From assembly GCF_918797505.1 (NCBI RefSeq), contig NC_092798.1, positions 52,386,826 through 52,450,825 on the forward strand: a DNA stretch of 64,000 nt, in the 5' to 3' direction. A program made the position numbers and the translations under genes. The stretch's first letter is position 1; the number at the start of each line of letters is the position of its first letter. Under the pieces are notes generated by a model that had not been told where the DNA came from, did not search any database, and saw only the letters and a list, made by a program, of their open reading frames with translations. Below are positions 1 to 10,549 of this stretch, piece after piece. This DNA comes from Bemisia tabaci. Lineage: Eukaryota; Arthropoda; Insecta; Hemiptera; Aleyrodidae.

Positions 1-2063
1 ATCAGGCTGCTGGTCAACAGACACTTCGGTTCGCCTAAAATTTGTCACTGATTCTAGGTAGACTTTTTGCAATGATTCTGAAAAGGTGCATTTAACAATC
101 ACCTTCTTCCAATTGAGGAAAGAAAAGAGGATACATATGACACATTCGAGAATCACACCATTCAACATAAATTTAGATGGTAACAAAATGATAACTGATC
201 CACTCATGTTGATGCGATAATTGGCTATTCTTTCCTTTCCCTTGTCCTCTATTATTTACTCAGTTCCCACACGACTGAACTTCCTGTGGTAAACCTCGAT
301 TTTTTTTTTGGAGTACATGCAAAATTCCGATTTTTCCAAGCATACCGTGAGGATCCAGAAAATCCAACGTAATTTTCGAGATCAGCCCTAAAAATACACC
401 TAGAAAATTACATTCATTCTTGAGGCTTGGTTTCTTTGGGTCGATGTGACGACTTTTTTCTCTTCTTGATACAACCAGAGACTTACAGTTGGTCTACTGT
501 CCTCTGAAAATTCTGTATTTCAGCAACCCATCAACAATTTGGATCAAAACAAATACACCTTGAAATTAATTACTGTGTTCTTCTTTCCTTTATTCGTGTG
601 ATAAAATTGTGATAAAATCTGTATTTTAATGGTTGCCAAGTTCCGATGTTGTAGATACTTCCACTTACCAGTTCTCGATGTGTTTGTGGATGGCGGCTCT
701 TCTTCGGAACTGACTGTTATTTCTCCTGCAACACAAATTTTAAATAGTATAATTAAAACAAGGAACCTTTACTGAAAGAATTACAGTAACCCCTAAAAAC
801 AGTAATCCTGTTTAACAACATAACCTTCTTTGGTAGGGAGTGTACACTCATGAAAAAGGATTGCCGAAACACTCTCAGCTCTTCCTGAACCAACTTTGAA
901 AAAACTTTGATTTTCCGCTACTTTGAACAACTTTTCTCAGATAAAATTTGATTAGATGAAAAACAAAAAGGGGCAAGATTCCCTAAATACTGATCAATTT
1001 TGATAACAAGTTCAAAAACATAGAAAATGAATTTGTTGGAAGTAAAATTCTTCATTTCAATTGCCAAACCTAATTCTGGAACCAACGCCTGCTTAAAATT
1101 ACAATTTTTCTTGTTTTTTTTTTTCTCCTTCCAAAAGACATCGGACAAAATCAATTGGACGAAGTCCAATGACAATGACTTCGGAGACCGTGCAAAAAAT
1201 TGAACTTAATTATCAGCTGCAAATCTACTGCTTAATTTATTTTTTCCCCTCCTATATATATTTATTTTGAAGGTCAAGTATAACCTTATTTTCCGTTTCC
1301 TTAAAGAACAGAACACCTGAAGGAGATTAATATTTAACCCCCTCTGAAAATGCTCAAAGGTTCCTCGACAAAAATGCCACAAGATGGAGGAGCTTACACC
1401 CCAAAATGTCCTGCTTCATTGAACTCACATAAAGGAACTTCACTTCAATTTTCCTCTTGAAGTAATGGTCTGGCAATACTCCTTGTAGTTTTATAATTAA
1501 AATGTTATCTTTGCAACTGCTAAATAGTGTTAATTCTATGACAGAGGAATGTTGATCCTACTGTTCCTCTTACAAGAGAATAAATTAAAGGCATTCTTTT
1601 CTCCCTTTTAGAAAAGAAACGTGCATCATTCTCTAACAACAACGATGAGGAGGGCACCTGAATTATCCAAGTTCTTCCCCTATCGCCAATTATGATTGCT
1701 TATCGTGACAATTCACAGTGGAAAATGCCACCAATCAAAACAGTAGACATCGAACTGTCTTTCTCAAACACTCCTCAACCTGTATCATAGTCTTGTTCTC
1801 AAAAAATATCAAGAGAGGGAGAGAAAATGAGGTTCTAAGCCAAGTTATGGCAGCCTTTGTACTATGGATAGTCTAGATGTATTGAGTCTTTCCTTACCTT
1901 CCCTCAAGTACATCATAAACGTTGACAAATTGCCAGTCTCTTTAACTGAAATTTTTTTTCGAACTGCTATGAACTGGACCTACTCCATTCCAACATATGA
2001 AGTTTACATCCTATTCCACTTATAATTTTTTTCCGACTGTAACCATTGCAACTTTACTTATGT
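1..2063. other. No recognisable gene
   Basis: AT-rich sequence without a coding region I can support. Positions about 110-270 resemble 18510-18670 in the same orientation (shared pieces such as GGAAAGAAAAGA and CACCATTCAACA), so part of it is an interspersed repeat. A short stretch at 669-725 (minus) has exon-like splice borders but is too short to name. Confidence 0.5.
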
Positions 2064-2800
2064 ACGAGGGTCGTTCCAAATAAAAGTATCTTTTTGCCAT
2101 AACTTCTTAACTACTGCATGAAATAAAGGTCTGAAAAAAAACTGTTCATTGGTCATAATATCACCTTTCTTGCAAGGTTTTATTTTTCCATTAAAATTTG
2201 GTTCAGTAGAATGCCAGAAAAGTTGTTTTGTGGACTCACCTCTGGACCACTTGGGTCCAAAATTTCACGCTACCAGTCCGTCCGAAATTTAAACAAGACG
2301 TGAGACAAAATGTAATGTTGGACAAGCTTCCTTATCCCCTCAACATACAACTTCTTATGGATGACCGAGATTTATGTGTAACTCCATGATCTGATAAGAA
2401 AGCCCCCTGGAACGCTTGTGAAGCAATTTCACAAAAAGTAGCTGAAATACAACTAATACCACGCTGGTGTCCACATTGTGGTGCATTTTTGGTAATCTTA
2501 TCAAAAAGGAACCTTTAGCTAAGAATTGTGGCTGTCTGATGTTACAAAATCGTGATTGCATGTTGACAACGAGTAGTTGCTGCACTGATGTACCAACATG
2601 AAATTTTAAACCCGTTTGGTGGTGAGGTGGGTTCACAAAAAAAAATAACTTTTCTGCCATTCTAATGAACAAAATTTAAAATACTATAGCTCGTTAAAAA
2701 GCTGACATTATGACCAATAAGCAGTTTTTTACAGATTTTAAGTTTATGCAGTAGTTTAGAAGTTTCAGCAAAAAGATACTTACTTTTGGAAGTCTCTTCT
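2064..2800. mobile_element. Non-autonomous DNA transposon with very long terminal inverted repeats
   Basis: The left end (about 2064-2300) and the reverse complement of the right end (about 2570-2800) align almost throughout. Both share AAGTATCTTTTTGC near the tip, then TTGGTCATAAT-like sequence, then GCCAGAAAAGTT or GGCAGAAAAGTT. The arms are roughly 230 bp around a short core. The outermost bases diverge and no clear target duplication is readable. A 105-aa minus-strand frame over the right arm is probably chance or a remnant, since I recognise no transposase motif. The superfamily is undetermined. Confidence 0.7.
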
Positions 2801-4828
2801 ATTTAAAATCTGCCTCTTCTTTAATTTTTTGAAAACTACCACTCCTTAACTTCTGAAAGAAGTATAGCGGTTTTGCGTTCAAGTTTGTTCTACTATTTCA
2901 CCTTATTGGCCATGAGCCTCGGTCGACTTAGAGAACTGACCCTGATAGTTGCAGGAAAGAGGTGATGAACAAAAATGTTTTAACTGTAAGCAAATCTTTC
3001 AACATCAGAAGCCTCAAGTATCCAAATTTTTTCTTTCTAGCATTCACTTCCGATTCACATACCATTCATATTTACTTAGCATTTACATTAAACGTTTCAT
3101 TCACCGTTGTAACATTTTTCTTCATAAACTTGTTCCTGCAACAGTTCCACTGTTCTAACCAAGTCTAAACCAACCTCTATGAAATGTGTTATCTACAGTG
3201 CAAATTTTAATTCCTAACCTTGCTCCCCCTCAGGAATGGGGAATATTAATACTGTGAGTAATTTCCACAATAATATCAATAGGATGTCATACCCAGACAT
3301 CATGGCTCCTGTGGAGTATTCGATACAGGTGCTGGTTGTAGTGGAAGTTGCAGTTCAGGTTGTTCAGATAGCAGTGGAGGTTGTGGTAGAGGCTGCAGTG
3401 GAGGTTGCTGTGCAGGTTGCGGAGCAATTATTTCGGGGGACGTTCCTACATGCCCACGGCCTCAGCCACTCCTCCTCCCACAAATGGGAATGTCTGAAAG
3501 AGAGAATTCAATAGTTGATCAAAAGATTAATTTTCATAAATAATTTGAAACAATGAAAGCACTTTGGAAGACCAGAAATAACTTTCCAATATGCCTATTT
3601 TCCCTGCAGTGAATGACTAATAATTCACTTTCATGTTCTTTACGAAGTTGGAGGCAATTGGAAAATTATCTACTTGAAATAACATAACCTTTCAACTAAT
3701 TATGTACTTGCTTGGGACACTAGTTACTATCAGATGATTGTTAATGATGACAACCCAGAAGTATCCTCTTCTTCATCAGAATTGAAGGATGTACAGTTCA
3801 AGCATTTTTTACAACCTTTCTTTTCCAGGAAATCCTTAGAAATATCGCGATCCCAAAGTCAACCTCAAATTAAGTGCTTCCTTGAGAGAGAATATTTTGG
3901 AGGAGTGACTATGCATTCCGTCTCAAGTCGTGTCAACGTCATTTCCCCCTCTATGCTTTTCTATGGTTACTGCCTTTCCACTGAAGCACATACCTTTATG
4001 CCAAAAAAACGGCAAAATACACCATGTGATTGGAAATACATAAGTTTCTTTCAATTACTTCCTCATTCATTATCTAGAAAACTAAAATTTAGTTAAAGTG
4101 CTGATGGGGCAGAAGTTGGTGCAGATTTTTTTCTTCTTACTGAAGTCACTTAGCCATTAATTACTGACATCTATGATGTTCCAAAGGTGAAACTGCTTTT
4201 CAGTCTTGTCAATCTATAAACTCCCCTGTAATAATCCTGTAAATAATTCGATAATCCTGTGAGAACGAACGGATGCAATTAATAGAAACTTTGTAGCGTG
4301 ACATCTAGTCAATGATACATAGGCAGTATGTTCTGACCTTAACGGATGCTAATTTATGTAATTTAAGGCAGCTTCTGCTTTCTTGAGCAACAAATGGAGA
4401 GAGAACATTACTAGTGCTACTGTCTGAAAGTTTAAAACCCACTTTTGGCACTTGGCACAAGGAAACGCTGGTTGTCCTCTTTTACTCAATAGGTTTTCTG
4501 CCTCAGAAAAATGATAAATCATTGACCCATTATCGGAAGTGAATTGATCAATTAGTTTGGTAAAAAAAAGGGGTTCCCAGTTTTAAACTTGAGGATAAAT
4601 AATTTACTGATTCAATATCCCCTCTTTGTAATCATTTTCCTCCTACACATCTTGGAGACTGACTTCTTTCTAGAATTTGTTTCATATGCTGACTAAGCAA
4701 AACCGAGAAACATTGGAGGAAGTATGGGGTGGTTGTGTCATTGAGAAAAAGAAAACTAATCCTCAACTTCGGGAAAATGGTACGTAGCTGAAAACTCACC
4801 GTTTTGCCTTCGGGAGGGAGGGCGGGAG
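2801..4828. other. No supported gene; contains a Gly/Cys/Ser repeat tract
   Basis: I see no confident gene. Positions about 3300-3420 (plus) are a degenerate 12-bp-period tract (variants of GTGGAGGTTGTG). One frame gives Val-rich peptide and another gives a Cys/Gly/Ser-rich peptide. The Cys-rich frame opens just after a TAG near 3280 and closes around 3540 without an ATG. It could be a terminal exon or a simple repeat. Confidence 0.4.
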
Positions 4829-6364
4829 TGAAATCAGTGGAAGTAACTCAGAAAGTGGCCTTATTTCAAAGTATAAATTAAACAAGGTGGTACAATAGTA
4901 GATAGCTTTTTCCCCACAGAATAGTGTGGACCCAGCGCTATTTTAACATCTTGTTACTTATAGTTTTGGCCATGTTTTTAGTGTTTCTTTTCTTCATAGT
5001 AGTAATTAAACATGGAAAACCTGTGTAGTTATTTTGATTACGCCTCTGGAGTTTTTAAAACTTCTCAATGACATAAAGTAATTTTCATCTCACTGAAAAT
5101 TTTACATCAGTATCTGAACTATTAAGGAATGATAAGAGCCTCAGGATTTTTCACAAAATGTCTCATAATTCTGAATATTTCAGCCAATCAATCAATTACA
5201 GATCATCGTTACCAGCACATCAATATTTAAATCCATATTTATGATTAAGTATCTTGTTCAAAGAGGAAGAGTGTGTATATGTAAGCTGTTTATCATTTAG
5301 GTTCAATGTTTCAAACCGAAACGAATCTGTAACTAATTCAAGCTCTCTGACTTAGCATTTTCCATTTGACTAAATTCTAATCAGTGAATGAGAAGTGGAA
5401 ATGAAGGAAAAACCTTAATGAAAGGACTAAGAGCAGAAAAAATAAGGGGCTTTTTTGAGCGTTCCGGCGCTTCGGAGGCGATAACTCGAGCTAAGTTGAC
5501 AAAACCCTATGATGTTATACATTTTCTGAAAGCTCTCATCTTGCTGAATACGCTCGTTAAAACCGCGTTTTCCAAAACTTCTTTGTTTTTGAGTAATAAA
5601 TTCGCGAAAATTTTGCCGGTATTTAACTTTGACCCCCCGCCACGTCTCCCCAAAATTTTTGGGGGGCTTGAAACTTTGGGAAAAGATGGGGCATTGTTAG
5701 GTGAATGAATAGGACAAGTCTCAAAGGTATCCGCCCTGAGCCCCAAATGGCCTTTTTTGCACGTAGTCCTTTCATTAAGGTTTTTCCTTCATTTCCACTT
5801 CTCATTCACTGATTAGAATTTAGTCAAATGGAAAATGCTAAGTCAGAGAGCTTGAATTAGTTACAGATTCGTTTCGGTTTGAAACATTGAACCTAAATGA
5901 TAAACAGCTTACACATACATACTCTTCCTCTTTGAACAAGATACTTAATCATAAATATGGATTTAAATATTGATGTGCTGGTAACGATGATCTGTAATTG
6001 ATTGATTGGCTGAAATATTCAGAATTATGAGACATTTTGTGAAAAATCCTGAGGCTCTTATCATTCCTTAATAGTTCAGATACTGATGTAAAATTTTCAG
6101 TGAGATGAAAATTACTTTATGTCATTGAGAAGTTTTAAAAACTCCAGAGGCGTAATCAAAATAACTACACAGGTTTTCCATGTTTAATTACTACTATGAA
6201 GAAAAGAAACACTAAAAACATGGCCAAAACTATATGTAACAAGATGTTAAAATAGCGCTGGGTCCACACTATTCTGCGGGGTAAAAGCTATCTACTATTG
6301 TACCACCTTTTTAAATTTATACTTAGAAATAAGGCCACTCTCTGAGTTACTTCCACTAATTTCA
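4829..6364. repeat. Large foldback (inverted repeat) element, about 600-bp arms
   Basis: The left arm 4829-5427 is reproduced in reverse complement at 5763-6364 with only scattered differences. The outer ends read TCAGTGGAAGTAACTCAG on the left and CTGAGTTACTTCCACTAA on the right. The inner ends read AATGAAAGGACTA and TAGTCCTTTCATT. The 335-bp spacer carries a piece (CCCCAAAATTTTTGGGGGG, then a GGGAAAAGA tract) shared with the foldback at 13770-15102. The arms differ at several bases, so this is not a trivial read-through duplicate. No transposase is visible. Confidence 0.85.
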
Positions 6365-6519
6365 TCTTTAAACTTCTTATTTTCGAACCTACTTTCCTGC
6401 AGGATGCTCAAACCTTTGGGGATTTTTTGACACCTTTTATGAAGTATTCTTAGTTTTCCAATAAGTCACCAAGAGCCTTAGGTGAGGTAATGTTAAACGG
6501 AATTCATTAGGGTGGCTCA

Positions 6520-6762
6520 ATCTTAAAGTATGCAATTTTAGACGATTTTTTGTCCAAACCGGACCTTGATATCTTTATTCGTTCGAGAGATATTGAGGTT
6601 CACTGGCTTTAACTTTCACCCCCCCCTCCCCCCAATTTTTTGGCGGTCTGAAAATTTGGGAAAAGAGGCACTCAAGTATGAGTAATCAATAGACAAAGTT
6701 TGAAGAAATTCCAGAGGGGGTGGGGGTAAAAAAAGCTGTTCTTGCATCCAGCTCTTTACTTC
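6520..6762 (+). repeat. Truncated terminal part of the 13.8-15.1 kb foldback family
   Basis: This matches the right arm end of the foldback at 13770-15102 (positions 14860-15102). It has CTTAAAGTATGCAATTTT, GACGATTTTT, the TATTGAGGTTCAC block, a C-run followed by CAATTTTTTGGCGGTCTG, AATCAATAGACAAAG, and the terminal AGCTCTTT. Only this one arm end is present. Confidence 0.75.
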
Positions 6763-7128
6763 CTCAGAAACTCCTGATGGAAGAAGAAAAGTCATCATTT
6801 TCGAATTCAACATTAAAAAACACATCTACATATTACAAGTTGATCGTTTATTTCCTAAAAATTGAGTTTTCCCCAAAAAACCCTGTTTTTACAAGAAAAT
6901 CAATTTTCCGGAATATCCTGATGGAATGGCGAAAAATGAAAAGCATTTTCAGACTCAGCGTAAAAAATTGCATGTAAAACACCTACCATATGTTGAGCTT
7001 TGTTTTTGGATACAGACCTATGTAATTATTTGAGATTTATCACCGTCATTTTGCCCTATTTTGGCGTTTTCTAGATGTTTCAGTTCTTACACCGCTATAA
7101 CGAGGGTAAAAAAATTTTTTTGAGGTGT

Positions 7129-7790
7129 CAAATCAAGGTACACTCTACTACAGGTATGGACAAATGGAATTTGAGAAAGTCGTCGAAACGCATAGATTTA
7201 ACGGCCTCCAATGGCACGACTGCGACGCTATATTGAAAACTTATTTACTTTCTGTTAGGAGAGTGGGCCTCGTCAATTTTGTGTTTTTTTTTCGTGTTCT
7301 TAGTTCAGTTTTTCGCTATTTTGAGTTTCATCAATTTTTTAAATTTATCTGATAACTTATTGAAGCTACCAGATCTGGCAGATCCTCATTTTCATAGAGA
7401 AAAAAAAGGAGGTATTTGCATTTTGAGGATTGTGTACCCTGTGAGTAGGTCAGTACAACCTGGTCAGCAAAATCCGGAATCGGAAGTATGAAAAACTGAC
7501 CATAACGTCCGGTTTGTTTGCTTAAATCAACTCATGATATAATTTCAAACACTTTAAGTAGAATGCATTTCCAAGAAAATCGATGATAAAAGTCGCTGCA
7601 CCGACCTACATCATCAAAAAATACCAAGATGCTCGAAATGCAAACACCTCCTTTTTTTTCTCAAGGCCTCATTTTGAACTACGCGGCAAAGACGGTACGA
7701 CTTGCGACGTCACTCGATGGCCTATATTCTCAGCGCTGCTACTTTGGCACCCTGTTTGACCATACCTGTAGTAGAGTGTACCTTGGTGTC
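7129..7790. repeat. Decayed inverted repeat
   Basis: AAGGTACACTCTACTACAGG near 7136 recurs in reverse complement near 7765. GAAAAAAAAGGAGGTATTTG near 7402 recurs inverted near 7650. Between matching blocks the arms have diverged or been deleted, so limits are approximate. Flanks to 6763 and to 8040 are AT-rich and unassigned. Confidence 0.6.
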
Positions 7791-8742
7791 CCATACAACT
7801 GTTCCTCCTCAATATTTCCTGCTGAGGCCGAATATGACCTCAGATTTTTTCTAGAAATTACACATTTTCCGGGAAATGGGTTTTGCTGGAAAAAATTGTT
7901 TTTCAATGTAAAATCCCTTATAAAAAAGATGGCTCTGTCGGCACAGATTAATATTATCCGATTTGGCTGAAACTTGGCAGAGAGTGTTTTTTGGTCAAAT
8001 GGATCAGTTCTACGGGGTAAGACCAAAAAAAAATTTTACCATGCATCATTGGGCCCCCTTAGGAATTTATTCATTCCCGGAGTGTCAGCATTACTAGAAC
8101 AGATGTATTGGTGATCTTACCACATCAATATACTCCTCAAGAGCAAGTATGAGGCATTAAAAATGCATTGACCCACACAGCATGATGTGCTGGTCCTCTT
8201 TTAGGTCCAAAGTATCACTGTGTCAGCAGGGGCACAAAAACATTGTTGAGTCCAAGACAAATCTTCCGTTTTATTTGAAGAGTGAAACCCCTTCATTGAA
8301 TCCCCCAAAAAAGTGCAGATTCTGATATGTTGTACATCTTCTTTCAAGGCAGAGACACTGAAAAGTGAAAATGATCCAAGTTTCACTGAACTGTTTCAAA
8401 AAAATAAACGTTTTGTTGACAAGGAAAAATAAAGGAAAATAAAAGAAAAAACGCATCCGGTAAGAATGAATAAATAAATCCTTGAAATGAGAAATTTATG
8501 GATGAAGAAAATAGGACGAAATGTAAAATTTCACAAGAAACAGCTGCTTAGGAGGCAAAATTTTCAGTTGAATAATTTCTGTTCAATTCCATTGCACACT
8601 AAAAATGTCCACTAGTACATACACAAGTCATACAGGAAAAATAGGGACTTTCCCTCCCTTTATGGATAGTTATGTACTGGTTGTAGTGTCTGACATCAGG
8701 TTTCCAGAAATTTCCTATACAATGATACATAGAACCAAGTAA

Positions 8743-9293
8743 GAATGGACTACTGGACAAGGTACGAATTTCAGCATTCTGGTACATGCTTCATAACTAA
8801 AATTTCACGTAAAACACGATTCCCACAGCAAAAATTACCGCAGTTAACTCCTTGCGAAGATATTTAATGATTCTTGATGCGTGAATTCAAACCATCCGCT
8901 CATGAAAACTCAATGCTCTACATGATTCACATCGCGCGCTAAACGTTATCATGACAGTCTCTGCGATATAAAAGTCTGGCAACCTTAATCTTGATGCTTT
9001 GGCTCGGCTATAGCAAATTGCTAATAGTTTTGACAACACATGGTGGGAAATGAACATTGCTCGATTGAGAGGCTTGCTGAAACCGTTGTAGTACGCGATT
9101 TGACTCACATAGAGCTTCTCGTGAGCGGGCAGTTCAAATTCCTTGTAACCAATGTGAAATAAAAACGTTAATATCTTCGTTAGGAGTTGGTTTCAGTAAT
9201 TTTCATTGTGTGAATTGTGTTCTACATGAAATTCTGGTTAAGGAACATGTATCAGATTGCTTAAATTCGTACCTTGTCTAATGGTCCATTATA
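8743..9293. mobile_element. Non-autonomous element with long inverted repeats
   Basis: The left end has GGACTACTGGACAAGGTACG and the right end, reverse complemented, GGACCATTAGACAAGGTACG. Similarity continues inward for about 200 bp on each side (for example ATACATGTTCCTTAACCAGA against GTACATGCTTCATAACTAAA). The middle holds a 73-aa minus-strand frame I do not recognise. No transposase motif is seen. The flanks at 8041-8742 and 9294-9685 hold nothing I can name. Confidence 0.7.
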
Positions 9294-9685
9294 GTATCAA
9301 ACAATACTTTCATGCTTGCACATAAAAAGAAGATTTACCTTCTGCTCATTCTGAAGACAACAAACTGACCCAATTTAACAGAAACTCACCGAGTGTCATC
9401 AACTTTGAGGCGAGGAGAGGAGCTTTGAATTTTTTCTCCTCCATAGGACCCAATCTTTGAGACAAAGTTTAACAATTGATTTCACATTCAAGATATTTTT
9501 CCTAGACTTGGAACTTTTGACAGGACCATATTTACAAATTAATGAATTCAAAACTACTTCAGACTGATTTTCTTTCATATGTACATTAAATAAAAAAAAT
9601 AAAATAATAATAAAGTCAGATGCAACTTTCAGCGATTATAAGAGTAACATTAAATTTACAAATATATGGGGAATTTTTTAAATAA

Positions 9686-9924
9686 TGTTGTAAGGTAGTA
9701 ATATTAATCCTACTGCTCTGTCTGTAGTCTGTAGTCTTAGTTCCGCTATTGTCAGTGCGTATGTACTCTCGCCCTCTAGTTACTCGATGTTGCCTACTTC
9801 ATCCTGTTTCTCATTCTATGCTTGAGTGTATTGTCAATCAGTTTCACCCATTTTTTACCGGAATAAAATATGTCTCAAACTTCTTCCTTCAGTGTCATTG
9901 TCATGATTTAGACATCTTCCAACA
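9686..9924 (+). repeat. 5' LTR of the copia element
   Basis: It begins TGTTGTAAGGTAG and ends TTCCAACA at the primer-binding site. It contains GAATAAAATATG (polyadenylation-type signal) at about 9861. It differs from the 3' LTR at roughly a dozen positions, which points to an old insertion. Confidence 0.9.
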
Positions 9925-10044
9925 GGTTATGGGCCTTATAAGGAGTTTCGGAGTTCATTTTTCGCCTCTAACAGCTCGTAAGTGTTAGTTCGTGTTCGTG
10001 ATACGCGTTCGGTTCGTCGCACCTTGCACGGTCTACATTAGAAG

Positions 10045-10519
10045 ATGGCCGCTCACGATTAAGAAACTAACGGGCCGCGAAAACTATGCAAATTGGAAAT
10101 TCGTGATGAAAACGCTCCTCATCCATGAAAATTTGTGGTCGTGCATCAATGGCTACCCTGATGGCGATTCAACCAGTGAAGCTGATCACAAAAGAAATGA
10201 TCAGAAAGCATAGTCCAAAATAGGCCTTTCGGTGAATCCAAGTGTCTATTCACACGTTCGTGATTTTACTTCTGCAAAGGAAGCCTGGCAAAACTTGGCT
10301 AAAGCCTTTGAAGACAGTGGCCTTGGTGGTCGTTTGACACTCCTACGTAAGTTGTGTTCCTTTAAAAGAGAAAATTTTGACTCCATGGAAGCTTATATTA
10401 CAAAGGTACTTGGAACGTCTCAGAGGTTATCTGCCATTAAATATCCTTTAGATGATGAATTTTTAGCCGTAATCATGCTAAATGGTCTGCCTTCTGAGTA
10501 CAATCCATTAATAAATTAA
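10045..10519 (+). pseudogene. copia Gag, broken
   Basis: This is the N-terminal Gag region of a copia element, which would form the capsid. The frame after the expected ATG at 10045 stops at once (TAA at 10060). The recognisable Gag frame is shifted by one and reads KLTGRENYANWKFVMKTLL, the typical Gag opening with a Trp-Lys-Phe core. A TAG at 10211-10213 breaks it again. It resumes with AKEAWQNLAKAFED, LTLLRKLCSFK and DEFLAVIMLNGLPSEY, characteristic of the UBN2/Gag polyprotein family. It ends at 10519, before the zinc knuckle, which is missing. Confidence 0.85.
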
Positions 10520-10549
10520 TCAATTAACAATGGATTAACAAAACTTGTT

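Noticed and set aside
918..1175. 85-aa minus-strand frame
   Set aside because: Low-complexity Lys/Asn/Phe composition expected from AT-rich DNA; no motif.
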